Part shown: in pieces, positions 34,086 to 42,343 of the stretch
Numbering within the stretch: the first letter of the stretch is position 1
How the letters are laid out: the number at the start of each line of letters is the position of its first letter
NCBI RefSeq assembly: GCF_965213555.1
Contig: NZ_OZ243890.1
Coordinates: 2,604,001-2,668,000, forward strand
Origin: Acuticoccus sp965213555
GTDB taxonomy: Bacteria > Pseudomonadota > Alphaproteobacteria > Rhizobiales > Amorphaceae
Length of the DNA: 64,000 bases
Reading direction: 5' to 3'
The notes under the pieces: model-generated
What the model was told of the DNA's origin: nothing
Database searches by the model: none
Seen by the model: only the letters and a program-made list of their open reading frames with translations
Position numbers and translations under genes: made by a program

Positions 34086-35045
34086 ATGATCGTCGTCCTC
34101 ACCACCTTCAGCAACGCCGACACGCATAGGGCAGTCGCCGGTGCGATCCCAGGGTTCAAGCGCATGTCGTATCGCGCGTTCTTCGCTCGGCCGACGGTGC
34201 GGCGCGCCACGTACATCTTCGCCGATCTCGACCGGCTCGGCTTTTGGCAGCTCGAATGCGCCGCCCACGCCCACCGCAGCCTGCGCGCGGCGGGGTGCCA
34301 TGTGTTGAACGACCCGGCGCGCGCGCTCCAGCGGTTGGGACTGTTGCGACGGCTGCACCGGCTGGGGATCAACCGCTTTCGTGCCTGGCCCGCCATCGAC
34401 GTCGAGGACGTGGATCGGTTCCCGGTCTTCCTGAGGACCGCTAGCGCCCACCGCGGCCCGCTGACCGAACTCATCGACGACGGGCGACGGCTCCAGGACG
34501 CCCTCGAGGACCTGCTGGACGCGGGGTACCCGCTGTCCGAGCTGATGGCGGTTGAGTACCGCGCCGAGCCGATCCGCGCCGGCGTCTTCCGCAAGCACGC
34601 GGCCTACAGGATCGGCGGCGAGGTCGTCGCGTCGGCGAGCGTGCACGAGGGCCGCTGGGCCGCTAAGGGCGGCCAGGACGGCCTCGCCGGCGCCGAGGGG
34701 TACGCGGAGGACCTCGAACTCCTGAAGGGTGCGCCGCACGCGCGGCAAGTCATGGCAGCGTTCGAGGCCGCGGACATCGAGTACGGGCGAGCGGACTTCG
34801 GGGTCGTCGACGGCCGCCCCGAGATCTACGAGATCAACACCAACCCAATGGTCTCCCTGAAGGCCGATCACGCCGATCCGGCACGATCGGAGGCGCTGCG
34901 CCTGACGCTCGACGGCTACCTCGCCGCGATGCGCCGCCTCGACGACACGCCGGCGGGCCCGCGCGTCAGGCTCGCCCAGCCCGAGCTTTTCCGTGCCGTC
35001 GGGCGGCGCTGGCATCTTGTCCCCGGATACGGCTGGACGCCGTAG
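34086..35045 (+). CDS. ATP-grasp family protein
   Basis: A 319-residue protein with ATP-grasp features: VFRKHAAYRIGGEVVASASV in the middle of the nucleotide site, and the Mg/ATP motif GRADFGVVDGRPEIYEINTN near residue 235-255, which contains the paired Glu and Asn. The N-terminal part (IVVLTTFSNADTHRAVAGAI and TYIFADLDRLGFWQLECAAH) resembles the substrate domain of stand-alone ATP-grasp ligases. ATG 34086 is chosen as the first good start; the long open frame upstream overlaps the HExxH gene and is not coding in its usage. Enzymes of this fold form amide or ester bonds through acyl phosphates. The neighbours suggest a peptide substrate, but this is inference. The peptide's repeat region has no acidic side chain to activate, so a macrolactam is unlikely. 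Confidence 0.75.
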   Translation: MIVVLTTFSNADTHRAVAGAIPGFKRMSYRAFFARPTVRRATYIFADLDRLGFWQLECAAHAHRSLRAAGCHVLNDPARALQRLGLLRRLHRLGINRFRAWPAIDVEDVDRFPVFLRTASAHRGPLTELIDDGRRLQDALEDLLDAGYPLSELMAVEYRAEPIRAGVFRKHAAYRIGGEVVASASVHEGRWAAKGGQDGLAGAEGYAEDLELLKGAPHARQVMAAFEAADIEYGRADFGVVDGRPEIYEINTNPMVSLKADHADPARSEALRLTLDGYLAAMRRLDDTPAGPRVRLAQPELFRAVGRRWHLVPGYGWTP

Positions 35046-35134
35046 CGCAGCGCTCGCGCGGGGCGCGATCGTCCTTGTTTCCATTCCACCGGAAGTGACG
35101 CACAATCCTGCGCGGCCCAGCACGGGAGTTCCAT

Positions 35135-35542
35135 GTGCCATCGTCCCACGCGACCGCTCCCGTCTCGATCGAAGCCGCACTCGGCGCGTTGCCCGAGCGC
35201 GTGAATGCCGACGCGCGGCTCGTGCAGCGCGGTCGCCACCTCTCCTGCACCGTGCTCCTGCGCGTCGGTGACGAGGCGGCGCGGCTCACCATCGACGCGG
35301 GACGGCTCGAGCGGGTGGACCGCGGCCCCTTCCTGATGCCGGACGCGAGCCTCACGATCACCGCGGCGCCGGACGACCTCGCGCGCTATCGCGAGGTGCC
35401 GCCGCCGCCGGGCTTCAACGACGTCTTCGCCCTAATGAAGCGCCGGTCGCTGTCGGTGGAGGGCGACATGCGCGTCTTCATGGCGAACCTGCTGTACTTC
35501 AAGGGGCTGCTCGCGCACCTGCGGCCGGAGGCGGCGGCGTGA
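35135..35542 (+). CDS. SCP2 sterol-carrier-like protein
   Basis: A 135-residue protein with the SCP2-like pattern. VSIEAALGALPERVNADARL is followed by a beta-strand region, and then ASLTITAAPDDLARYREV and SLSVEGDMRVFMANLLYFKG, where the sequence typically covers a hydrophobic ligand. Such small proteins bind acyl chains or serve as carriers. It begins at GTG 35135 after GGGAG, and its stop overlaps the GTG start of the next hydrolase (GTGA), so the two are coupled. The pair may belong to the peptide locus or to a separate hydrophobic-substrate pathway that includes the alcohol dehydrogenase at 36436. The sequence does not decide. Confidence 0.68.
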   Translation: MPSSHATAPVSIEAALGALPERVNADARLVQRGRHLSCTVLLRVGDEAARLTIDAGRLERVDRGPFLMPDASLTITAAPDDLARYREVPPPPGFNDVFALMKRRSLSVEGDMRVFMANLLYFKGLLAHLRPEAAA

Positions 35543-36396
35543 GGGCGTCGGTGGAGCCCATCGTCGGGCGCTACGTGCGCTGCGACATCGAGGGCCGGCC
35601 GCACCGGGTCTACTTCGAGGAGGCGGGTGAGGGCATCCCGCTCCTGTGCCTCCACACCGCAGGGTCGGACGGGCGACAGTACCGCGCGCTGCTCAACGAC
35701 GAGGCGGTGACCAAGGACTTTCGTGTCGTCGCCTACGACATGCCCTGGCACGGCAAGTCCTCACCTCCCGCCGGTTGGCAGGACGAGACGTACCAGCTCA
35801 CCTCGGCCGCCTACGTGCGCCAAGTGCTCGCCATCGTCGATGCGCTGGAGCTCGACCGCCCCGTCGTCATGGGCTGCTCCATCGGCGGCCGCGTGGTGCT
35901 GCACCTCGCCCACGAGCATCCAGAGCGGTTCCGCGCGCTCATCGGCCTGCAGTCGTCGGCGCACGTGGACCGGTACTACGACACGAGCTGGCTCGGACGG
36001 CCGGACGTGGGCGGCGAGACCTACGCCGGCTGCGTCTCAGGCCTCGTCGCGCCGACCAGCCCGCCCGAGCACGGCTGGGAGACGCTGTGGCACTACATGC
36101 AGGGCGGCCCCGGCGTGTTCGGCGGCGACCTCCACTTCTACAACCTCGACGGCGACATCCGGCCTCGGATTGACGAGATCGACCCCGCGCGCTGCCCGAT
36201 CTTCCTGCTCACCGGCGAATACGACTTCTCCTGCACACCGGACGCGACGCGCGATGTGGCCCGCCGGATCGGCGACGTCGAGCCGGTCATCATGAAGGAC
36301 ATGGGCCACTTCCCGATGAGCGAGAACCCGGCCGCCTTCCGCACCCACCTCCTGCCGGTGCTGGACCGCATCCTCGCCCTCGCGGACGGCGGCTGA
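35539..36396 (+). CDS. alpha/beta hydrolase
   Basis: A 285-residue alpha/beta hydrolase starting at GTG 35539, inside the overlap with the SCP2-like gene. The oxyanion segment is IPLLCLHTAGSDGRQYRALL. The nucleophile elbow is VVMGCSIGGRVVLHLA (Ser near residue 116). The acid is in FLLTGEYDFSCTPD, and His is in MKDMGHFPMSENPAAF. The elbow G-C-S-I-G-G is slightly unusual but occurs in dienelactone- and haloperoxidase-like hydrolases. It has no signal peptide. Coupled translation with an SCP2-like carrier suggests an ester or lactone of a hydrophobic compound. Confidence 0.84.
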   Translation: MRASVEPIVGRYVRCDIEGRPHRVYFEEAGEGIPLLCLHTAGSDGRQYRALLNDEAVTKDFRVVAYDMPWHGKSSPPAGWQDETYQLTSAAYVRQVLAIVDALELDRPVVMGCSIGGRVVLHLAHEHPERFRALIGLQSSAHVDRYYDTSWLGRPDVGGETYAGCVSGLVAPTSPPEHGWETLWHYMQGGPGVFGGDLHFYNLDGDIRPRIDEIDPARCPIFLLTGEYDFSCTPDATRDVARRIGDVEPVIMKDMGHFPMSENPAAFRTHLLPVLDRILALADGG

Positions 36397-36435
36397 CGCC
36401 CGCGCGCCGTCCGCGCCGCCGCCGCCTGGGCTGGG

Positions 36436-37647
36436 CTAACGGTCCGGGCTCCGCGCCATCGCCGGCTCCTCGAGGTTGATGCCGGTCGACGCGGCCTCCA
36501 GCTTCGCCACCCCGTGCGGCGCGAGCACCTGGCGCAGCGCGCCGCCGGTGTCGAGCCGGTCGAAGCCCTCGTTCAGCTCATCGAACGTGACCACCCCGTC
36601 GATGAGCTGGTCCACGGGGAGCTGGCCGCTCTGGTACATCGTGATGAAGCGAGGGATGTCGCGCACCGGCACGCACGAGCCCATGAAGCTGCCGCACACG
36701 GACTTCTCGCCGTACACGAGGTCGGTCTGCTCGAAGCTGAACTGCGACCCCCGAGGCGCGAGGCCGGCGGCGACTACCTTGCCGCCGCGCGCCGTGACCG
36801 CGTAGGCCGCCGTCATCGCGGGGATCGCACCGGCCAGCTCGAACGCCACGTCGACGCCGCCGCCGGTGAGCTCGACGATCTTCTCCACGAGCGCGTTGTC
36901 ACGCGCGTTGAACGTATGGGTGGCGCCGAGCTGTTCGGCCTTCCTCAGCTTGGCGTCCGCGAGGTCGACGCCGACGATGATCTCGGCCCCGCACATCTTC
37001 GCGCCCATGATGCCGCACAGGCCGACGCCGCCGAGGCCGAAGACCGCGACCTTCTCCCCCGGGCGCACCTTCGCGGTGTTCATCACCGCGCCGGTCCCCG
37101 TCATCACCGCGCAGCCGAACAGCGCCGCCTCGGTGAGCGACAGGTCTGGCGTGACGACGACGACGCTGCCACGATCCACGACCACGTGCTGGGCGAAGCA
37201 CGAGACCCCGGTCATGTGCCGCAGCGGTTCGCCGCTCGCGTCGCGGAAGCGCGTGCCGCCGCCGATGAGCTCGCCCTTAAATCGTGCCTCCGCCGCGCGG
37301 TCGCACAGCTGCGGGTTGCCCGACAGGCAGCGCCGGCAGCGCCCGCACGAGGGCGAGAACTGGAACACGACGTTGTCGCCGACCTTCACGTCGGTCACCC
37401 CGTCGCCCACCTCGAGGACCTCCCCCGCGCCCTCGTGGCCGAGCACGATGGGAATCGCGCGGCCGAGCGAGCCGTTGATCACCGACAGGTCCGAGTGGCA
37501 CAGCCCCGCACCGATGACTTTGACAAGGACCTCCTGGGGGCGAGGGCCCTCGAGCGTGACCTCCTCGATGGAGATGGGCTGGGACTGGGCGTAGGGCGCG
37601 GGCGCTGCGAGCGTGCGCAGCACCGCGGCCGTGGTCGTCATCGTCAT
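36436..37647 (-). CDS. zinc-dependent alcohol dehydrogenase
   Basis: A 403-residue medium-chain dehydrogenase. The catalytic zinc ligands are in GAGLCHSDLSVI (Cys) and VLGHEGAGEV (His), with a third Cys later. The structural zinc has four Cys in CGRCRRCLSGNPQLC. The NAD fold is VAVFGLGGVGLCGIMGAKMC. The domain boundary reads AIPAMTAAYAVTARGGKVVA. Length and layout match the class of aryl or allyl alcohol dehydrogenases. ATG 37647 is chosen for its GGGAGAG ribosome site. It is convergent with the hydrolase at 35539. What it oxidises is unknown. Confidence 0.88.
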   Translation of the reverse strand: MTMTTTAAVLRTLAAPAPYAQSQPISIEEVTLEGPRPQEVLVKVIGAGLCHSDLSVINGSLGRAIPIVLGHEGAGEVLEVGDGVTDVKVGDNVVFQFSPSCGRCRRCLSGNPQLCDRAAEARFKGELIGGGTRFRDASGEPLRHMTGVSCFAQHVVVDRGSVVVVTPDLSLTEAALFGCAVMTGTGAVMNTAKVRPGEKVAVFGLGGVGLCGIMGAKMCGAEIIVGVDLADAKLRKAEQLGATHTFNARDNALVEKIVELTGGGVDVAFELAGAIPAMTAAYAVTARGGKVVAAGLAPRGSQFSFEQTDLVYGEKSVCGSFMGSCVPVRDIPRFITMYQSGQLPVDQLIDGVVTFDELNEGFDRLDTGGALRQVLAPHGVAKLEAASTGINLEEPAMARSPDR

Positions 37648-38321
37648 GCGTCTCTCCCTTCGATCGGCCTGGCGCGGCCTTGTTGGCCCCCGCAAGGGCA
37701 CGGGCGCGCGCGGACGCGCCGTCGGGTCAGCCTACACGACGTTGCGCCGGCTCAAAGCCCCGCCTCGCTCGTCGGCGCAGCTCCTCGGCGGAGCGCGTAG
37801 GGCCGGACCGGCAGGCCTGCGAGGCGCGCCTTGAGCTGAAGCGCCAGCACCTTCGACCGGAAGCGGGCCGGCTGCCCTCGGCCAGAGAAGGCAGGTAAAG
37901 CATGTGGTCGTACAAGACGGCTCGTAGAGCGGGAGCGACCAGTAGCGCGTGGGTCCAAGGCTTTATTGATGTAGCGGCTCTGCCGCCTCTTGCGATAACC
38001 GCAGGGCGTCGAGTTCGATGCATGTTGCCCGAGCGCGTGCTCGACACAGACGGGCGGGAATGCACAGCTCGTCCCGTGAGATACCGGCCGAAAAGCTGAA
38101 ATCGAGGGATGCAGGCCGCAACCCAGCGCTCGGCTGCCACGGTGGGATCGCGCTCAGCCGCCGGATCGGCGACCGTCGCTGGTGGCTCGGCAACCGCCGC
38201 CTCGCTGTCGTCGCCCATCGGTGGATCTCCCGGATGGGTCGGCGCCCAGCGGCCGCGCGGGACGCTAGCGTGGCGGCGGGCGGATGGCGACCGTACCTCA
38301 ACGATCCGTCCCGCTTGGGCC
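37648..38321. other. 670-base gap without a convincing gene
   Basis: Between the alcohol dehydrogenase start and the LysR stop. Open frames of 60-240 codons exist on both strands but are rich in Arg, Ala and Pro and have no ribosome site or family likeness. The stretch around 37900-38100 is somewhat AT-richer, and its minus strand gives a faint protein-like segment (RWVAACIPRFQLFGRYLTG), so a dead gene may lie here. The first 60 bases should hold the dehydrogenase promoter. Confidence 0.4.
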
Positions 38322-39209
38322 TCAGGCAGGCGCGACCGGCCGCTCCCGCGCGAAGGCGACGTCCAGGAAGGCGCGCACGGCGAAAATCCTCGCCTTGTCC
38401 GCGGGCGCCACGAGGCACGTCGCGTAGCTCTCGGGGAGCTCATCGATGGCGAGCGTCGTGATCCGCGTCGACGGATGCATGGCGTCGGACAGGAAGATGC
38501 CGATGCCGACCCCGTGAAGCACCGCCTCCTTCATGAGCGGGAAGGTCGTCGTCCTGATGACGTTGTCGAAGCGCTCGCCGAGCTTGCTCAGCTTGCGTGA
38601 CACGATCCTCTGCGTGAACGACCCCTCCTCCGGTAACAGCACCGTCTCGCGCTTAAGGTCCGTGACGCTGACCGACCGCCGGGTCGCCATGGGGTGGTCC
38701 ACAGGAACGTAGGCGACGTAGCGCGCGCGACCGATCTCCGCGACGATGCAGTCCTTCATGGCGGATGGTTCGGTGACGATGCCGACGTCCACCTGGCGCT
38801 CGCGCAGGAGGCGCATGGCGCTCGTCCAGTCGAACAGCGTGAAGCTGACCTCCACGTTGGGGTTCGCCCGCTTGTAGGCGGCGAGGAGCTCCAGCGCGGG
38901 GCGCGGGGCGTTGGCGATCACGTTGAGGTGGCCGCGACCCAGCGTGCGGTAGCCCTCCACCTTCTCGCCGATGAGCTGGTCCAGAGTCGCGTAGCGGTCC
39001 GCGAGCTCGAAGAAGTCGCGCCCGGCTGGGGTAAGAGTGAGGCCGGACCGGCTGCGCACCAGGAGCGATGCGCCGATGGTGCGCTCCAGGCTCGCGACAT
39101 GCTGCGAGACCGCCGACTGGGAGAGCCCGAGCCGCGCCGCCGCGCGCGAGAAGCTGCCTTCCCGCGCGGCGTGGGCGAAGGCCGCGAACTGGTGTGGGTT
39201 GAGCCGCAT
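38322..39209 (-). CDS. LysR-family transcriptional regulator
   Basis: A 295-residue LysR-type regulator. The N-terminal helix-turn-helix is complete (FAAFAHAAREGSFSRAAARL, then LGLSQSAVSQHVASLERTIG and LLVRSRSGLTLTPAGRDFFE). The effector domain starts near residue 90 (LGRGHLNVIANAPRPALELL) and has the ligand cleft segments VDVGIVTEPSAMKDCIVAEI and GVGIGIFLSDAMHPS. ATG 39209 is the usual start for this family; an upstream in-frame start would add 11 residues. It is divergent from a sugar ABC importer 107 bases away, and a T-N11-A box lies between. It therefore probably controls that operon. Confidence 0.9.
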   Translation of the reverse strand: MRLNPHQFAAFAHAAREGSFSRAAARLGLSQSAVSQHVASLERTIGASLLVRSRSGLTLTPAGRDFFELADRYATLDQLIGEKVEGYRTLGRGHLNVIANAPRPALELLAAYKRANPNVEVSFTLFDWTSAMRLLRERQVDVGIVTEPSAMKDCIVAEIGRARYVAYVPVDHPMATRRSVSVTDLKRETVLLPEEGSFTQRIVSRKLSKLGERFDNVIRTTTFPLMKEAVLHGVGIGIFLSDAMHPSTRITTLAIDELPESYATCLVAPADKARIFAVRAFLDVAFARERPVAPA

Positions 39210-39251
39210 GGGATCGCCTCCCCATGGGACTGTCGCAGCCATTAGCCACGC

Positions 39252-39268
39252 TTATATGACGTCATTAA
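39252..39268. promoter_or_regulatory. candidate LysR operator (TTA-N11-TAA) in the divergent region
   Basis: TTA at 39252-39254 and TAA at 39266-39268 enclose eleven bases containing the perfect palindrome ATGACGTCAT (39256-39265). LysR regulators typically bind T-N11-A dyads, and this is the clearest dyad in the 107-base AT-rich gap between the LysR gene and the ABC operon. Confidence 0.5.
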
Positions 39269-39315
39269 TCTGATGCTGGCGGTCCCTAACGTCCCTCCCG
39301 TTGCAGGAGGACGTC

Positions 39316-40473
39316 ATGTCCGGCATCGAGCTCCACGGCATCACCAAGAGGTTCGGCACCACCGAAGTCTTGCGCGGCATCGACCTTGCCGTGCGGGCGG
39401 GCGAATTCCTCACCCTCGTCGGGCCGTCCGGCTGCGGGAAGTCGACGCTCCTGCGGATCGTCGCCGGGCTCGAGGCACCGACGACGGGGAGCGTCGAAGT
39501 CGGCGGACGCGGCGTGACGGGCGTGCGTGCTGCCGAGCGGAACCTCGCCATGGTGTTCCAGTCCTACGCGCTCTATCCGCACCTGACCGCGCGGCAGAAC
39601 ATGCTGACGCCGCTGAGGCTGCGCGACCTCAACGCGTGGGAGCGCCTGCCGCTCGCCGGTCCGCTGATGTCGCGCACCAAGCGGCGTGCGCTCGGCGCGC
39701 GGGTGGCAGAGGTCGCGGAGGTCCTCCAGATCACCCCGCTCCTCGACCGCAAGCCGGGCGAGCTCTCCGGCGGGCAGCGCCAGCGCGTCGCCCTCGGCCG
39801 CGCGATGGTGCGCCAGCCGGCGGCCTTCCTCATGGACGAGCCGCTGTCGAACCTCGACGCGGCGTTGCGCGTCCACATGCGCACCGAGCTTGCCGAACTG
39901 CACCGCTCGCTCGGCGCGACGTTCGTCTACGTCACCCACGATCAGGCCGAGGCGCTGACGATGTCGGACCGCCTCGCCGTCATGATGGACGGCCGCATCC
40001 TCCAGCTGGCGACGCCGCGCGAGGTCTACGACGGCCCCGCGGACCTCGCCGTCGCCCGCTTCATCGGCTCGCCGCAGATCAACACCCTCCCCGGAGACGC
40101 CGACGGCACCGGCCGCCTCAGCGTCATGGGGCGGCCGCTCGGGCGTCGTGCCGCGACGCGGCCCGGCGCGGTGACGGTGGCGTTCAGGCCCGAGGCGTTC
40201 GGTCCCGCCGCCCCGCGGGGCGCCATGCTGGCCGGCCGCGTCCGCACGCTGGAGCACCTCGGCTCGGACGTGTTCGTGCACGTTGCGCTCGCGGATGGGG
40301 CGCACCGCGTGGTGCTGCGCGCCACGCCGGCCGAGTGCGACGCCCTCGCCGTCGGCGATGAGGTGGGCATCGACCGCCGCGCCGGGGAGGCGCTCATCTT
40401 CGACGCCGAGGGCCGGCGCGCGCCACTCGCCGCCCGCGAGGCGGATGCCGTCCCGGCGCAGGCGGTTGCATGA
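39316..40473 (+). CDS. sugar ABC transporter ATP-binding protein (UgpC/MsmK/MalK type)
   Basis: A 385-residue CUT1-type ATPase. Walker A is TLVGPSGCGKSTLLRIVAGL, the Q-loop is MVFQSYALYPHLT, the signature LSGGQRQRVALGRAM, Walker B AAFLMDEPLSNLD and the switch FVYVTHDQAEALT. The C-terminal MalK-like regulatory OB domain (about 235-370) includes FRPEAFGPAAPRGAMLAGRV. A roughly 25-residue insertion after the Q-loop (LRDLNAWERLPLAGPLMSRT) is longer than in MalK. The start ATG 39316 follows GCAGGAGG. Genes for two permeases and a binding protein follow. The sugar is not defined. Confidence 0.9.
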   Translation: MSGIELHGITKRFGTTEVLRGIDLAVRAGEFLTLVGPSGCGKSTLLRIVAGLEAPTTGSVEVGGRGVTGVRAAERNLAMVFQSYALYPHLTARQNMLTPLRLRDLNAWERLPLAGPLMSRTKRRALGARVAEVAEVLQITPLLDRKPGELSGGQRQRVALGRAMVRQPAAFLMDEPLSNLDAALRVHMRTELAELHRSLGATFVYVTHDQAEALTMSDRLAVMMDGRILQLATPREVYDGPADLAVARFIGSPQINTLPGDADGTGRLSVMGRPLGRRAATRPGAVTVAFRPEAFGPAAPRGAMLAGRVRTLEHLGSDVFVHVALADGAHRVVLRATPAECDALAVGDEVGIDRRAGEALIFDAEGRRAPLAAREADAVPAQAVA

Positions 40474-41384
40474 TGCGCATCGCCCCTCACGTGTGGTTCG
40501 TCGGCCCCGCGCTCGCCCTGATGGTCCTCATCCTCCTCGTGCCCATCGCGATCGCCGGGATGCTCAGCCTGACGGACTACTCGTTGGGCAATCCCTCGGC
40601 GAACTACGTGGGTCTTGAGAACTACGCCAAGATCTTCGACAGCTCGACCTACGACAAGATGTTTGGCGCGACCTTCCGCTACGTTCTCGTCGTCGTCCCG
40701 CTGTCGGTCGGCCTCGGCCTCGGCGCGGCGCTCCTCATCGCCTCGCTGAGGAGCTTCGGCAACCTCTACAAGACGATCTACTTCCTGCCCGTCATGGCCG
40801 CGCTCATCGCCATGGCCATCGTGTGGGAGTTCGCGCTCCACCCCACCGTCGGCCTCGTCAACGCCGCGCTGGAGCGGGGCTGCGGCACGTGGCTGGAGGC
40901 ATGGGACTGGTTCGCCGCCGGCTGCGCGCGGAACTTCCCGCTCTGGCTCGGCGACCAGGACTACGCGATCTGGACGGTCGCCTTCATCGGCGTGTGGCAG
41001 GCGTTCGGCTTCAACATGGTGCTGTACCTCGCCGGGCTCGCCTCGATCCCGCGCGAACTCTACCACGCGGCGGAGGTCGACGGGGCGGCCGGCGCTTGGG
41101 AGCGCTTCCGCCTGGTCACCTGGCCGATGCTGGGGCCGACGACGGTGTTCGTCATCACCATCACCTTCATCCGCTCGTTCCAGGTCTTCGACACGGTGGA
41201 GGCGATCACCGGCGGCGGCCCGGTCAAGACGACGTACGTCATGATGTACGCGATCTACGAGAAGGCGGTGAAGCAGAACCTCGTCGGAATCGGCGCCGCG
41301 ATCACCGTCCTGTTCCTCGCCTTCGTCATGGTCCTCACCCTCGCCCAGCGCTGGCTCGTGGAACGCAGGACGCACTATGTCTGA
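40470..41384 (+). CDS. sugar ABC transporter permease (MalF-like, MSP family)
   Basis: A 304-residue permease with six hydrophobic segments. The first is LALMVLILLVPIAIAGMLSL. The coupling loop EAA motif is YHAAEVDGAAGAWERFRLVTWPM. The conserved region IRSFQVFDTVEAITGGGP corresponds to the MalF signature near the end. An insertion with cysteines (RGCGTWLEAWDWFAAGC) between helices 3 and 4 lies in the periplasm and may form a disulphide. The ATG at 40470 overlaps the ATPase stop (ATGATGA region), and its own end overlaps the next permease by eight bases. Confidence 0.89.
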   Translation: MMRIAPHVWFVGPALALMVLILLVPIAIAGMLSLTDYSLGNPSANYVGLENYAKIFDSSTYDKMFGATFRYVLVVVPLSVGLGLGAALLIASLRSFGNLYKTIYFLPVMAALIAMAIVWEFALHPTVGLVNAALERGCGTWLEAWDWFAAGCARNFPLWLGDQDYAIWTVAFIGVWQAFGFNMVLYLAGLASIPRELYHAAEVDGAAGAWERFRLVTWPMLGPTTVFVITITFIRSFQVFDTVEAITGGGPVKTTYVMMYAIYEKAVKQNLVGIGAAITVLFLAFVMVLTLAQRWLVERRTHYV

Positions 41385-42309
41385 CGCCATCGCCACGCAG
41401 CGCACCATCGCGCTGCCGGCCTTCCGCTTCTCCACCGCCGAGACGCTCAAGCACGTGGTGCTGATGCTTGGCGCGGTCATCGTCCTCATGCCGTTCTACG
41501 TGATGGTGAGCTATTCACTGAAGTCGCCGGCCGAGATCATGCAGAACACCGGTGGCGTCCTCGGCAGTCAGGTGCCGTTCCGCGACGACTACTGCGTCAA
41601 GCTCGGCAACCCCGTCGACGAGTGCATGGTGACGCCCGCGGTCTACAACTACACGACAGCGTTTCAGAAGGCCCCGTTGCTGCGCTACCTGCTCAACGGC
41701 CTTATTGTCACAGTGTCGATCTTTGCGGTCCAGGTCGTGGTCGCGCTGCCTTGCGCCTATGCGCTTGCCAAGCTGCGCTTCTGGGGCCGCGAGGCGGTGT
41801 TCGGCCTCGTACTGTTCTGCCTGCTCATCCCCGTCCACGCCATCGCGCTACCGCTCTACATCATGCTCGCCAAGCTCGGGCTGACGAACACCTACGCGGC
41901 ACTGATCATTCCGTGGACGATCTCGGTGTTCGGCATCTTCCTCATGCGCCAGTTCTTCATGACGGTTCCGGACGACCTCATCGACGCCGCGCGCATGGAC
42001 GGGATGAGCGAGTACTCCATCGTCTGGAACGTGATGCTGCCCGTCGCGATTCCGGCGCTCCTGGCGTTCGGCATCTTCTCGGTGGTGGCGCACTGGAACG
42101 ACTACTTCTGGCCCCGCATCGTCATCACCGGGGACCGCTCGCTGTTCACGCCGCCGCTCGGGCTGCGCGAGTTCAAGGGCGACGCGGACGGCGACAACTT
42201 CGGCCCGATGATGGCGACCGCCTGCGTGATCGTGGCGCCGCTCATCGCCGCCTTCCTCCTCGCCCAACGACGCTTCATCGCCGGCATCGCCCTCTCGGGC
42301 ATGAAGTGA
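41377..42309 (+). CDS. sugar ABC transporter permease (MalG-like)
   Basis: A 310-residue partner permease. After a cytoplasmic N-terminus, helix 1 is HVVLMLGAVIVLMPFYVMVS, then the family's SLKSPAEIMQ. A periplasmic loop with two cysteines (DDYCVKLGNPVDECMVTP) precedes helix 2. The coupling loop is IDAARMDGMSEYSIVWNVML, and the end is the MalG-like AFLLAQRRFIAGIALSGMK. The gene begins eight bases inside the preceding one. The two loop cysteines, matched by two in the partner permease, are a small peculiarity. Confidence 0.89.
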   Translation: MSDAIATQRTIALPAFRFSTAETLKHVVLMLGAVIVLMPFYVMVSYSLKSPAEIMQNTGGVLGSQVPFRDDYCVKLGNPVDECMVTPAVYNYTTAFQKAPLLRYLLNGLIVTVSIFAVQVVVALPCAYALAKLRFWGREAVFGLVLFCLLIPVHAIALPLYIMLAKLGLTNTYAALIIPWTISVFGIFLMRQFFMTVPDDLIDAARMDGMSEYSIVWNVMLPVAIPALLAFGIFSVVAHWNDYFWPRIVITGDRSLFTPPLGLREFKGDADGDNFGPMMATACVIVAPLIAAFLLAQRRFIAGIALSGMK

Positions 42310-42343
42310 CCGCCTCCCCAGGGCCCCAACACCGGAGAACCCC

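Noticed and set aside
34086..35045. ATP-grasp as a microviridin-like macrolactam or macrolactone synthetase on the GxKx peptide
   Set aside because: The repeat part has no Asp, Glu, Ser or Thr acceptor pair except Ser31, so the usual side-chain rings cannot form. Another use of acyl-phosphate chemistry, or a different substrate, is more likely.
37727..38443. Open frames of up to 240 codons between the alcohol dehydrogenase and LysR genes
   Set aside because: Arg/Ala/Pro-rich composition, no ribosome site, no family likeness; partly antisense to the LysR gene.
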